From Streptomyces sp. NBC_00344 (lineage in GTDB: Bacteria; Actinomycetota; Actinomycetes; Streptomycetales; Streptomycetaceae): DNA of 64,000 nucleotides. Shown in pieces: positions 25,882 through 34,386 of the stretch. A program made the position numbers and the translations under genes. Location of the stretch: NCBI RefSeq assembly GCF_036088315.1, contig NZ_CP107996.1, positions 310,001-374,000 on the forward strand. Reading direction: 5' to 3'. Every line of letters begins with the position of its first letter. Position 1 is the stretch's first letter. The notes under the pieces are model-generated. The model had not been told where the DNA came from. It did no database searches and saw only the letters and a list, made by a program, of their open reading frames with translations.

Positions 25882-25953
25882 GCAGGGTCGTTCACATTCC
25901 GGTTTCACCCCAGGGGCGCGTCCTGACCGGAGGCCCAGAATACTGACGGGCCG

Positions 25954-26130
25954 TCACTTGAGGGCATCCAGGTTGTCCACGGCCGGATGCTCTGCCAGCC
26001 AGATCCCGGACCGGCCGGCGAGCTCCCCGGCCGGCAGGAAGACAGTCTTCGGGTCTCCTGCGCGACCCGTGCGGCAGAACTCCGCGCCCGGCCGGATCGG
26101 TACGGACGGCTCCCGGCCCCGGAAGGGAGT
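25954..26130 (-). pseudogene. Possible coding remnant without a start codon
   Basis: A 58-codon open stretch with Streptomyces-like GC3 encodes EFCRTGRAGDPKTVFLPAGE, then RSGIWLAEHPAVDNLDALK and a stop at 25954. No ATG, GTG or TTG lies between it and the upstream in-frame stop at 26131. I do not recognise the family. The remainder of 25882-26282 shows nothing. Confidence 0.3.
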
Positions 26131-26282
26131 TCACGCCGGCCCTGTTGATCCGCCGTTCCCGGGGTACGCGGCGGTCATACAACCGGCAGCTCGCCGTGCC
26201 GTATCGCCGTACTGCCCCCGGCCCGCACAAGTAGGGTGAGGCAGCACGCCGATGCGCGCCGCGGAGTGTCTACGTTCAAGAA

Positions 26283-27791
26283 ATGGGTGGAAGCGTGAAG
26301 CAACGTGGACCGCTGCGGAGGGCCCTGGCCCTCACGGGCCGGATCGCATCGGCGGAAAGACCAGGGCGCGAGCGGGGCGGATTCCTGCCGCCTCTGGTAC
26401 ACCGGGCCGCAGGCCATGACCTCATCTGGCTCGGAGTCGGGACCGTACTCGGCCTGTCGGGCGGCAGAACGGCACGCAGGGCGGCACTGCGCGGCGTCGG
26501 GGCGGTCGCCGTCGTCTCCGCCGTCAACCACGCTTTCGCCAAGCCTGCCGCTCGCAGCGCACGCCCGGTACTCGATGCCATCCCGGGGATTCTGCCCGGC
26601 CCGCGAACCGCCTCACTGCCATCGGGCCGGACCGCGTCGGCTGCCGCCTTCGCGGCAGGCGCGCTGCTCGAGTCACCGCGCTACGGCCTCGCCGCACTTC
26701 CCGCTGCGGCAGCTGTCGCCGCTGTCCGTGCCCGCACCGGAACCGACCGCCGCAGGCGCGCCGCGGTCGGTATCGGCATCGGTGCGGCGGCGGCCCTGGT
26801 GACGTGTCGCTGGTGGCCGGTCAAACCGGAAGCCCCGGCAGGCGCCGCCCCGCCGCGCACGCCCGCCCCGGCCCTCCCCGATGGCAAGGGGTTGCATCTT
26901 GTCGTCAATCCTTCGTCGGGGATCGCCTGGAGCAAGGACACCGAGGAAACGCTCCGCACGCTGCTGCCCGAGGCCGACATCTCGGTCATGCAGCCGGGTG
27001 ACGATCTCACCGGCCTACTCCATGACGCCGCCGTCGCGGCGGTCGGCGATGACGGAGCGCTCGGCGTGTGCGGCGGCGATGGGACCGTCAACGCGGGAAG
27101 TGAGACGGCGGCCCGGCACCGGGTGCCGCTGGCTGTCTTTCCGGGCGGAACCTTCAACCACTTCGCCATGGACCTCGGCAACCAGACCATGGAAGACGTG
27201 GCACGCGCCATACGGTCGGGCGACGCCGTCTCCGCCGATGTCGGCCGGGCTTCGTCGGTCGACGGTGACGAACAGAAACTGTTCCTCAACACCTTCAGCC
27301 TCGGGGTGTACTCGGAACTTGTCCATGCGCGAGAGGCCCTGCAGAAGCGCATCGGCAAGTGGCCGGCACTGGCCGTAGGGCTTGCCAAGGTCCTGACGAC
27401 GGGCAGCCCGCTGTCCGTGGTCGTCAACGGCCGTCCGCGCAGCCTGTGGCTGTTGTTCGCCGGAAACGGCATTTACCACCCGGCCGGCTTCGCGCCGACC
27501 TACCGCACGCAGTTGGACGACGGACTCCTCGACATACGCGCGGTGGAAGCCGGCACTCCACTGGCCCGCACCCGGCTGCTGCTGGCCGTCCTGACCGGGA
27601 CGCTGCACAGTTCCCGTGTACTGACCACGGCACAGGTCCGGCGCCTGCACCTCGAAGTACAGGGCGGGGACCCGCACTTCGCCTACGACGGAGAGGTCAC
27701 CGACGGCGCCCACCGGCGGCTGATCCTGGACAAGCTGCCCAAGGCCGTGACGCTCTACCGTCCCATGGACGAGGACCGGTGGCTCCGCTGA
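26283..27791 (+). CDS. Degenerate PAP2 domain fused to diacylglycerol kinase-type lipid kinase
   Basis: 502 residues. The first ~185 residues are a membrane PAP2-phosphatase-like region; the last ~300 are a DAGK/sphingosine-kinase catalytic domain with GGDGTVNAG (264-272), FPGGTFNHFAMDLG and GDPHFAYDGEV. Functional fusions exist in Streptomyces, but here the PAP2 motif PSGH is PSGR (Arg116) and the second catalytic His is Asp155 (RTGTDRRRR), while KPAARSARP is kept. The kinase half seems intact, so it probably phosphorylates a lipid without the phosphatase step. GTG 26295 is an alternative start. Confidence 0.85.
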   Translation: MGGSVKQRGPLRRALALTGRIASAERPGRERGGFLPPLVHRAAGHDLIWLGVGTVLGLSGGRTARRAALRGVGAVAVVSAVNHAFAKPAARSARPVLDAIPGILPGPRTASLPSGRTASAAAFAAGALLESPRYGLAALPAAAAVAAVRARTGTDRRRRAAVGIGIGAAAALVTCRWWPVKPEAPAGAAPPRTPAPALPDGKGLHLVVNPSSGIAWSKDTEETLRTLLPEADISVMQPGDDLTGLLHDAAVAAVGDDGALGVCGGDGTVNAGSETAARHRVPLAVFPGGTFNHFAMDLGNQTMEDVARAIRSGDAVSADVGRASSVDGDEQKLFLNTFSLGVYSELVHAREALQKRIGKWPALAVGLAKVLTTGSPLSVVVNGRPRSLWLLFAGNGIYHPAGFAPTYRTQLDDGLLDIRAVEAGTPLARTRLLLAVLTGTLHSSRVLTTAQVRRLHLEVQGGDPHFAYDGEVTDGAHRRLILDKLPKAVTLYRPMDEDRWLR

Positions 27792-27857
27792 TACACGGTG
27801 CCGGCGTTTCCGCCGCGACGATCCGCTCCGGGCCGGGGAATCCGTCCCGGAAGCCGG

Positions 27858-28064
27858 TTACCTCACAGGGATGTCGCCCGTGAGTTTCTCCATCCTCAGC
27901 AGGTCGTGAGGGGTCAGGTCGCAGAGTTCGGAGACCTTGTCCACTGGGCCGCCCTTCCGGACGGCGGCTACCGCTTCCAGCTCGACATCTGCGCGCGCCG
28001 CGTCCAGCGCCGCCTCGGCATCCCGGAGGCGGTGGACTGCCAGCTCAAGGGCGGTGAGATCCAT
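27858..28064 (-). CDS. Small helical hypothetical protein
   Basis: 68 residues from ATG 28064 (GAGAGC upstream). An amphipathic, coiled-coil-like N-terminal half (MDLTALELAVHRLRDAEAAL) is followed by GGPVDKVSELCDLTPHDLLR. No family is recognised with certainty; the C-terminal half could be a small helix-turn-helix-like fold. It converges on the DAG-kinase gene and is divergent from the KimA-like gene. Confidence 0.5.
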   Translation of the reverse strand: MDLTALELAVHRLRDAEAALDAARADVELEAVAAVRKGGPVDKVSELCDLTPHDLLRMEKLTGDIPVR

Positions 28065-28123
28065 GTACGGAATGCTCTCACGCTTGCGGTGGCACGTGGA
28101 CGACGGCAAGGCGCGTCGCCGGC

Positions 28124-28151
28124 GGCTGACGGCTGACGGCTGACGGCTGAC
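28124..28151. repeat. Four tandem GGCTGAC heptamers
   Basis: Exact 7-bp unit repeated four times head to tail in the spacer (28065-28230) upstream of the KimA-like gene. Probably a slippage-prone microsatellite. Confidence 0.9.
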
Positions 28152-28230
28152 GGGCGATCACATCGGTCCGGCGGCCAAGCGCTGCGCAGTAGCCTGTGAG
28201 CGCGCTGGAGCGACACACGGGCTGACGCTT

Positions 28231-30357
28231 GTGGAGAACCCTCCACGCCTCGTGTGGCTGTCACGGCTTGCCCGTTATGCCCTTTACGCTCACTGCGTGG
28301 CGAAATTCGCGGATGCGGTCAAGCGTGTGGTGATCGGCAGGGCACTGCCGAGTGAGGGGCTTCAGGAGACGCTGCTGTCCAAGCGCCTCGCCCTGCCTAT
28401 TTTCGCCTCCGACCCGCTCTCCTCGGTCGCCTACGCGACACAGGAAATCCTTCTGGTGCTCACGCTCGGCGGCCTGGCCTACCTCTATCTGACGTCGTGG
28501 GTAGCGGTCGCGGTGGTGTGTCTGATGGCTGTGGTCGTACTGTCCTACCGCCAGGTGGTACGCGCCTACCCCTCCGGCGGCGGGTCGTACGAGGTGGTGT
28601 CCACGAATCTCGGCCCGTCCGCCGGACTCGTGGTGGCCGCCTCCCTGCTGGTGGACTACGTCATGACCGTTGCGGTGTCCGTCGCCTCGGGCGTGGACAA
28701 CATCATCTCCGCCATTCCGGCACTGAACGACTACCGGGCCGGCCTGGCCGTGATCTTCGTCGTTCTGCTCGCTGCGGTGAACCTGCGCGGCGTCCGGGAA
28801 TCAGGCAACGTCTTCGCGGCCCCCACCTACCTGTTCATCGGCGGCGTTCTCATCATGTGCGCCAGCGGGTTGTTCCGTTGGGCCTTCGGCGACGCCCCGG
28901 TGGCCGAATCCGCCGCCTACGGCGTCACCCCGACACCCGGGCACGCCGACCTCGCCGGCTTCGCGCTGCTGATGCTCGCGCTGCGCGCGTTCTCCAGTGG
29001 CTGTACCGCGCTGACCGGCGTGGAGGCCATCTCCAACGGCGTACCGGCGTTCCGCAAACCGAAGTCGAAGAACGCCGCCACCACAATGGCCGCCATGGGC
29101 ATCATTGCCGTGGTGATGTTCTCCGGCATCACCACCCTCGCGACGGTCGCCAAAGTCCACATCACCACGAACACCTGCGATCTGACCGGCTTCAGGGGGA
29201 ATTGCCACACCACCCCGCAACGCACCGTCATCGCCCAGCTCGCCGCGGCCGTCTTCGGCGGGAGTGACAGCATCGGATTCTTCTACATCCAGGCCGCGAC
29301 CGCCCTCGTGCTGGTCCTGGCCGCGAACACCGCCTTCAACGGCTTCCCCCTGCTGTCGTCGATCCTCGCTCAGCACCGGTACCTGCCCCGCCAGCTCCAT
29401 ACACGCGGCGACCGCCTCGCCTTCTCCAACGGCATCATCGCCCTGGCCGTGGTCGCCAGCGCCCTGCTCTGGGCGTACGACGCGTCGGTCACCAGCCTCA
29501 TCCATCTCTACATCCTTGGTGTGTTCACCTCCTTCACGCTCTCCCAGTCCGGCATGGTGCGGCACTGGAACCGCGCCCTGCGCACCGAAACCGATCCCGC
29601 CGTGCGGCGCCGCCAGTACGGTGCCCGCGTGGTCAATGGGGTAGGGGCGCTGGTGACAGGCCTGGTCCTGGTGATCGTGCTGGCCACCAAATTCCTCGAA
29701 GGCGCCTATCTCGCGGTGATCGCGGCCGTGCTGCTGTGGCTGATGATGCGTGGCATCCGGCGCCACTACGACAACACCGCAGCCGAACTCGCCATCACCG
29801 ACCCAAGCGACAAAGCAATCCTGCCCTCCCGGGTCCACGCCGTGGTCCTGGTCTCGAAAGTCCACAAACCGACCCTGCGGGCCCTGGCCTACGCTCGCGC
29901 CACCCGCCCGGACGACCTTGAAGCCCTCACCGTCGCCGTCGACCGGCAGGAGGCCGAGGCGCTGCGTGCGCAGTGGGAGAGCTTCGGCATTCAAGTGCCC
30001 ATCAAGACCCTGGAATCTCCCTACCGCGAGATCACCCGGCCCGTCGTGGACTACGTGCGGGCCGTCAACCGGGACAGCTCCCGCGACGTCGTCAGTGTCT
30101 TCATCCCCGAATACGTCGTCGGTCACTGGTGGGAGAACCTCCTTCACAACCAGTCCGCCCTGTGGCTCAAGAGCCGCCTGTTGTTCACCCCCGGGGTGAT
30201 GGTCGTCAGCGTTCCCTGGCACCTGACCTCCTACGAGCGCAGGGGCTACCGGCCCGTGGGCCGGGCCGCCGGCGCCGTCCGCCGGGGCGAACCCGCCTTC
30301 ACCCTCCGCCGCACCGACCGGGGCCCCGGGGATTCCCAGCCACCCGCCCCGCACTGA
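28231..30357 (+). CDS. KimA-like APC-superfamily potassium importer
   Basis: 708 residues (GTG 28231; GTG 28297 gives VAKFADAVKRVVIGRALPSE, the more usual N-terminus). About twelve hydrophobic segments to residue ~520, then a ~170-residue cytosolic domain (VHAVVLVSKVHKPTLRALAY). Matches to the KimA/YdaO group: LSKRLALPIFASDPLSSVAY, YPSGGGSYEVVSTNLG and LLVDYVMTVAVSVASGVDNI. KimA of Bacillus is a high-affinity K+/H+ symporter inhibited by c-di-AMP. No c-di-AMP riboswitch is recognisable upstream. It lies between two SLT copies. Confidence 0.85.
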   Translation: MENPPRLVWLSRLARYALYAHCVAKFADAVKRVVIGRALPSEGLQETLLSKRLALPIFASDPLSSVAYATQEILLVLTLGGLAYLYLTSWVAVAVVCLMAVVVLSYRQVVRAYPSGGGSYEVVSTNLGPSAGLVVAASLLVDYVMTVAVSVASGVDNIISAIPALNDYRAGLAVIFVVLLAAVNLRGVRESGNVFAAPTYLFIGGVLIMCASGLFRWAFGDAPVAESAAYGVTPTPGHADLAGFALLMLALRAFSSGCTALTGVEAISNGVPAFRKPKSKNAATTMAAMGIIAVVMFSGITTLATVAKVHITTNTCDLTGFRGNCHTTPQRTVIAQLAAAVFGGSDSIGFFYIQAATALVLVLAANTAFNGFPLLSSILAQHRYLPRQLHTRGDRLAFSNGIIALAVVASALLWAYDASVTSLIHLYILGVFTSFTLSQSGMVRHWNRALRTETDPAVRRRQYGARVVNGVGALVTGLVLVIVLATKFLEGAYLAVIAAVLLWLMMRGIRRHYDNTAAELAITDPSDKAILPSRVHAVVLVSKVHKPTLRALAYARATRPDDLEALTVAVDRQEAEALRAQWESFGIQVPIKTLESPYREITRPVVDYVRAVNRDSSRDVVSVFIPEYVVGHWWENLLHNQSALWLKSRLLFTPGVMVVSVPWHLTSYERRGYRPVGRAAGAVRRGEPAFTLRRTDRGPGDSQPPAPH

Positions 30358-30626
30358 CCGGGCGCCCCCGTGAAACCCCTCCGGCGTACGGTCGCGCACC
30401 CGGCCCGGCCGGGCGTTGCGGGAGAACAGGGGGGATGTGACGGGATCGCGCCGCCCGAGGTGGCGGGAAGAAGGGTGCGCGCGGCCGGCAGACAGCGCGG
30501 CGCCCTCGTCGCCTGGTCACCCCCTGTCACGGTGTGGCGCCGAGGAGGCAGCAGAGGCGCTGCCGTGTGCCGTCGACGCACCTGGCGCCTTCCCCTGGGC
30601 GCCCATCACCGCAGGTGAGGAACCGG

Positions 30627-30652
30627 GGGTCCCGGCCGAGCAGCCGGGACCC
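30627..30652 (+). terminator. Terminator in the KimA-SLT copy 2 gap
   Basis: Perfect 10-bp stem GGGTCCCGGC / GCCGGGACCC with a CGAGCA loop. The gap 30358-30690 otherwise has no gene I can support. Confidence 0.6.
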
Positions 30653-30694
30653 GTTTCCGTATGGTCGCTGCCTTTTTGGCCCTTGCCCCTTGTG

Positions 30695-31029
30695 GTCCAC
30701 GCCACTTCGGAACACCGCACCACCGATCGGGAGCACCTCCAGGGGTGACGCCAGACACGAGACCTACGTCACTTACTAACCCCACTAGTCCCCACCCACC
30801 TACTCCTTCGCCCACGGAAATCATGTCCATAACGGACATATCAATCCATCTCACGAACAAAGTTAGTACATCGCCTCATTGCCACCGCTTCATGTCCGCG
30901 CTAACCATGGATCCCGGACACACCGACAACTACCCAGCACCACCCCAGGCGGCCCGGACCCACGGCCCCACCACACGCGCGCCACCCAGGTCGCCGCCCC
31001 ACCACCCCCGCACCGGAAGAGAGCCACAC
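30695..31029 (+). promoter_or_regulatory. Conserved leader/upstream region of SLT gene copy 2
   Basis: The counterpart of 24880-25203. The hairpin block GTGACG...CGTCAC is at 30745-30772, followed by TACTAAC; the TAACGGACATATCA block is at 30830-30843; then ACGAACAAAG and CGCTAACCATGGA. Spacing to the start codon differs by 15 nt from copy 1, so the blocks are kept while linkers drift. Confidence 0.65.
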
Positions 31030-31638
31030 ATGCCCCGCATCACCCTGCCCAGCACCACCCGCGTCACCCGCACCCACAAGATCGCCACCGCCGCTCTGAT
31101 GGCAGCAAGCGCCACCACCGCCGTGGCCGCCGCCCAGGCCCCGGCCCACGCACAGACCCCCGCCGCATCTCACGCACCCAGCGCCACCACCCACGCGCCC
31201 AAGCCCCACCCCGCCGAGCACACCAAGCACGCCAAGCACAAGGCAGCCGCCCACAAGCACACAAGCACGCAGGCCGCCAACCGCTCCACCCACCGCAAGA
31301 CCATCACCACGCACTACACCAACAACCTCGACGGCTGGATCAAGCACTCCCTCGCCATCATGAAGGCCAAGGGCATCCCCGGCACCTACGAGGGCCTGCA
31401 CCGCAACATCATGCGCGAGTCCAGCGGCAACCCCAACGCCGTCAACAACACGGACATCAACGCCATCAACGGCGTTCCGTCCAAGGGCCTTCTCCAGGTG
31501 ATCCAGCCCACCTTCGACACCTACCACGTCGCCGGAACCGCCAACAAGCTCACCGACCCCGTGGCCAACCTGACCGCAGCGGCCAACTACGCGGCCCACC
31601 GGTACGGCTCCATCGACAACGTCAACTCCGCATACTGA
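31030..31638 (+). CDS. Secreted SLT-domain lytic transglycosylase, copy 2
   Basis: 202 residues from ATG 31030 (GGAAGAGAG upstream). Same architecture as copy 1: signal peptide, a shorter His/Lys linker (about 23 residues less) and an SLT domain with catalytic Glu in NIMRESSGNPNAVN. The catalytic domain differs from copy 1 only at the residues after AVN (NT instead of DW). Likely redundant with copy 1 or differently timed. It converges on the secreted-protein gene at 31774. Confidence 0.92.
   Translation: MPRITLPSTTRVTRTHKIATAALMAASATTAVAAAQAPAHAQTPAASHAPSATTHAPKPHPAEHTKHAKHKAAAHKHTSTQAANRSTHRKTITTHYTNNLDGWIKHSLAIMKAKGIPGTYEGLHRNIMRESSGNPNAVNNTDINAINGVPSKGLLQVIQPTFDTYHVAGTANKLTDPVANLTAAANYAAHRYGSIDNVNSAY
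31221..31638 (+). repeat. 418-bp direct repeat, copy 2
   Basis: Partner of 25464-25881, same orientation. The two copies bracket about 5.3 kb that includes the DAG-kinase fusion and the KimA-like gene. Confidence 0.9.
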
Positions 31639-31773
31639 GCCCGCTTCTGACGGCATCGGCCCCTCGCATCGCGGCCTGCCCGCGACCGGTCGAGTGCGGC
31701 CGCGTGCCCGTGAACGTGTGCAGGACCCAGCCGCGGAACGGCCGGGCCGTGCACGGGCATCGCGCGGTCCCGG

Positions 31774-32433
31774 TCAGCCGGGCAGTACGGCCGGCAGGCA
31801 GCCGCGGGGCATGAAGTACCAGCCCTGGAGGCCCTGTCCGTCGGTTCCTCCGGCGCGTGGGTCGCGCACCATGACCCAGTTGCCGTCGCGAGAGACATAC
31901 CTCCACAGCACGGTCTGACCGATCGTCACCTGGCCGTTGACAGGAGCGCTCGCGCCGGCGGGCACATCCCAGGGACGGACATTTCCGTATCCGGTTATGT
32001 GCGATCCGTCCCAGGTCGCGCAGCCGGCGCCCGCGACGGTGGCCACGGTTGCACCGTCGTCCGCCGAGCCTCCGATCTGGCCGTTGGTGAACATCGAGGT
32101 CGGCAGGGTGGTGGCCGCTCCGCAGCTGTCGTCGGCGGCCGCGTCACCCGCGAGCGCACCCGAGTAGGTCCACAGACAGGTGTTCAGGTCGCCGAACACC
32201 CGTCCCCATCGGTAGCCGTTGTTCTGGTCACCGTGCACGTCCACGGTCCAGTTCCGGTAGGCCGTGCCCAGGACGTAGGACGCCGGGCTGCGGCGCAGCA
32301 GGGTGTAGTCGGTCGTCACCTGCTTACGAACCGCGGCTTGCGCCGTCGAGTCCTGTCCGGCGGCCATGGGCAGTATGGCGGCCGAGGCTGCTGTCGCGAG
32401 CCCGAGTATCAGTGCCTGAGTGCGTCGAAGCAT
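31774..32433 (-). CDS. Secreted protein of unknown function
   Basis: 219 residues from ATG 32433 (AGGAGG upstream). The signal peptide ends near residue 34 (AAGQDSTAQAA). The mature part has many aromatic and Gly residues, with GYRWGRVFGDLNTCLWTYSG and GQTVLWRYVSRDGNWVMVRD, and five cysteines. The last ~60 residues resemble an SH3-like strand pattern; I would not call a domain. It is the last gene of the reverse-strand GH79 cluster, 110 bp after the glycosidase, and may act with it. Confidence 0.65.
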   Translation of the reverse strand: MLRRTQALILGLATAASAAILPMAAGQDSTAQAAVRKQVTTDYTLLRRSPASYVLGTAYRNWTVDVHGDQNNGYRWGRVFGDLNTCLWTYSGALAGDAAADDSCGAATTLPTSMFTNGQIGGSADDGATVATVAGAGCATWDGSHITGYGNVRPWDVPAGASAPVNGQVTIGQTVLWRYVSRDGNWVMVRDPRAGGTDGQGLQGWYFMPRGCLPAVLPG

Positions 32434-32543
32434 GCGTACGTCCTCCTGTTTCGCGTGAAGGGTTCGGTGTGTGCGCGCCGTTCCTTGGGAAAGGTGGTCC
32501 TCACCTTCAGGTCGTTGGGGGGGGTATGCGACCCGCGGCGGGG

Positions 32544-34256
32544 CTACGAGGTCACCACGAGAGCTTCGCCGGGTGCGACGGTCGTCGTCATCCGATGACC
32601 GTCCGCAGACTCGGCCGTGGGCCGGAAGCCGGGCCAGCGACCTCCCGCGGTGACCTGGCGGCCGTCGATGCGCACGTACGGGGCGTCGACGGTCCGGCCC
32701 TGGCCGGCAGGGTCGTACGGTGTCATCCGGTCGACCCGCGGCGAGGAAGCACCCACCGGGACAGTCACCGTGGAAGGCCGGTCGCTCTTGTTGATCAGGA
32801 ACAGGCGGCGCTCCCCGTGCCGGCCCCGGACCTGCCAGGCGCTGAGCTGCGAAGTGGCGCCCTCGTCGGTGGCCAGCGGGACGGGACGCAGCCCTTCGGT
32901 ACCCTGCGCGAACCGGCCGAACATCAGCATGGCGTAGTACAGCGGGGCGGCAGTGGGGGCCCCGACGGCCGGGGTCGGGTCGTAGTCGACGGCGTTGTAG
33001 TAGGCGTTGCCCTCCTCCGGGGCGTAGAAGGCGCGCACCTCCGCGTTGTGGAAGTTCACACCGATCGCGCCGGTGCCACAACCGGCGTTTGCCGCCGGGT
33101 TGTCGGGCGGCCGGGGACAGGCGGCGTGAAACATGAGGTCGAGGGCGTAGGCGGCGGAAGCGGCGACATTGCTCACCCCGTCCGCGCCCCGGTTCGCTGC
33201 GGTGTTCGTCTCCTCCAGGCGGTAGCCGAGTCCGCGGTCGTCCGCTGCCTCGGCGTGGGTGAAGACCTGGTAGTCGAGGCTGTCCATGTGCTCCCGGGAG
33301 AGCAGTGCGGCGGTGCTCGGGCAGCGATAGGGCTTGCCGGTGCAGGTGCGGGCCAGCGGGTAGAAGTGGTCACTGGCGTATGCGCCGAAGACCCCCGCGT
33401 TCCTCTTCGCCCGTTCGGCGACGGTGTCCACGATCCGTGGCCAGTTCCAGAAGTAGCGGGTGGGCACGGTGCTGTCGGCGACACTGCGCCACGGCAGGAT
33501 GTCCTCGCTGGTACTGGGTGCGATGACCGGGTATCCGCCGATGACGTCGGGCGACGCATACGTGGCCAGGTCGCTCAGGTAGTGGTCGAGGCCTGCTGTC
33601 CCGTAGGACAGGTCGGGTTCGTTGCCGAGTTCGATTCCTGCCACATATCCGGCGGCGGCGCCGGTGAAGACCCGGGCGACCCCCTCGGTCACGAAGGCAT
33701 GTGCGTGTGCGGGGCTCACGAAGGGCCGGGTCGCGGTCGGGGGCGACATGGCCGTACCGAGTACCACGCCCCAGGCCGGCCGCTCAGCCCTGTGACGTCC
33801 GGCGTTGACGGCGTCGAGTGTGGAGCGGATGTACGTCAGGTCCTGCGGGGTGATCACCCGGTCACTGTTGGGGCCGCTTGCTTCGAAGGGGGTGACGTCC
33901 TGCGAGGAGCCGCCGATACGGAGCACACCGGTGCCCAGGTTGCGCAGCAGCCGGATGAAGGCCGGCCTGGCCGTCGGGCTCATGTACCGCTCCACCAGGG
34001 ACCATTCGATGCTCAGTCCCACGAAGTTCGCCGGGATGCTGCCTCCGCGCTCCGGGCGCGAATCGTGGCGTGCGGCCGGCTGCCGCTGAGTGGTGGAGCC
34101 GTCATGAGCGGAGGCGGCCCGGCCGGTGCCGGGTGACGCCATCAGTGCGATCGTGGCAAGAGCTGCGCAGCACGCGGTGCGGAGACCGCGCCGGCCGCGG
34201 GTGCGACGGGTTCCGGTGCGGAGCGCGGTGGATCGGGCCGATTGTTCGGGCGTCAC
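32544..34256 (-). CDS. Secreted GH79-like glycoside hydrolase (beta-glucuronidase family)
   Basis: 570 residues from GTG 34256. An N-terminal signal with a twin-Arg-rich region (RTRGRRGLRTACCAALATIA) is followed by IPANFVGLSIEWSLVERYMS. The (beta/alpha)8 catalytic domain has the acid/base Glu in AGIELGNEPDLSYG and the nucleophile candidate in YRLEETNTAANRG. A C-terminal beta domain ends PGEALVVTS. GH79 enzymes release glucuronic acid from proteoglycans, arabinogalactan or plant glucuronides. It is clustered with a second GH79 gene and a symporter. Confidence 0.83.
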   Translation of the reverse strand: MTPEQSARSTALRTGTRRTRGRRGLRTACCAALATIALMASPGTGRAASAHDGSTTQRQPAARHDSRPERGGSIPANFVGLSIEWSLVERYMSPTARPAFIRLLRNLGTGVLRIGGSSQDVTPFEASGPNSDRVITPQDLTYIRSTLDAVNAGRHRAERPAWGVVLGTAMSPPTATRPFVSPAHAHAFVTEGVARVFTGAAAGYVAGIELGNEPDLSYGTAGLDHYLSDLATYASPDVIGGYPVIAPSTSEDILPWRSVADSTVPTRYFWNWPRIVDTVAERAKRNAGVFGAYASDHFYPLARTCTGKPYRCPSTAALLSREHMDSLDYQVFTHAEAADDRGLGYRLEETNTAANRGADGVSNVAASAAYALDLMFHAACPRPPDNPAANAGCGTGAIGVNFHNAEVRAFYAPEEGNAYYNAVDYDPTPAVGAPTAAPLYYAMLMFGRFAQGTEGLRPVPLATDEGATSQLSAWQVRGRHGERRLFLINKSDRPSTVTVPVGASSPRVDRMTPYDPAGQGRTVDAPYVRIDGRQVTAGGRWPGFRPTAESADGHRMTTTVAPGEALVVTS

Positions 34257-34386
34257 TGTTCCGCCTCTCGATGGCCCCGGGCGGCAGAGTGCGCCCGGGG
34301 TGCGGGGGCCGCAGCGCGTGATGTGCTGCGGCCCCCGTGCGGGGAAGGATGTCGCGGGAAGCGCCTCGGGGCCGGAGTGCGGCGGC

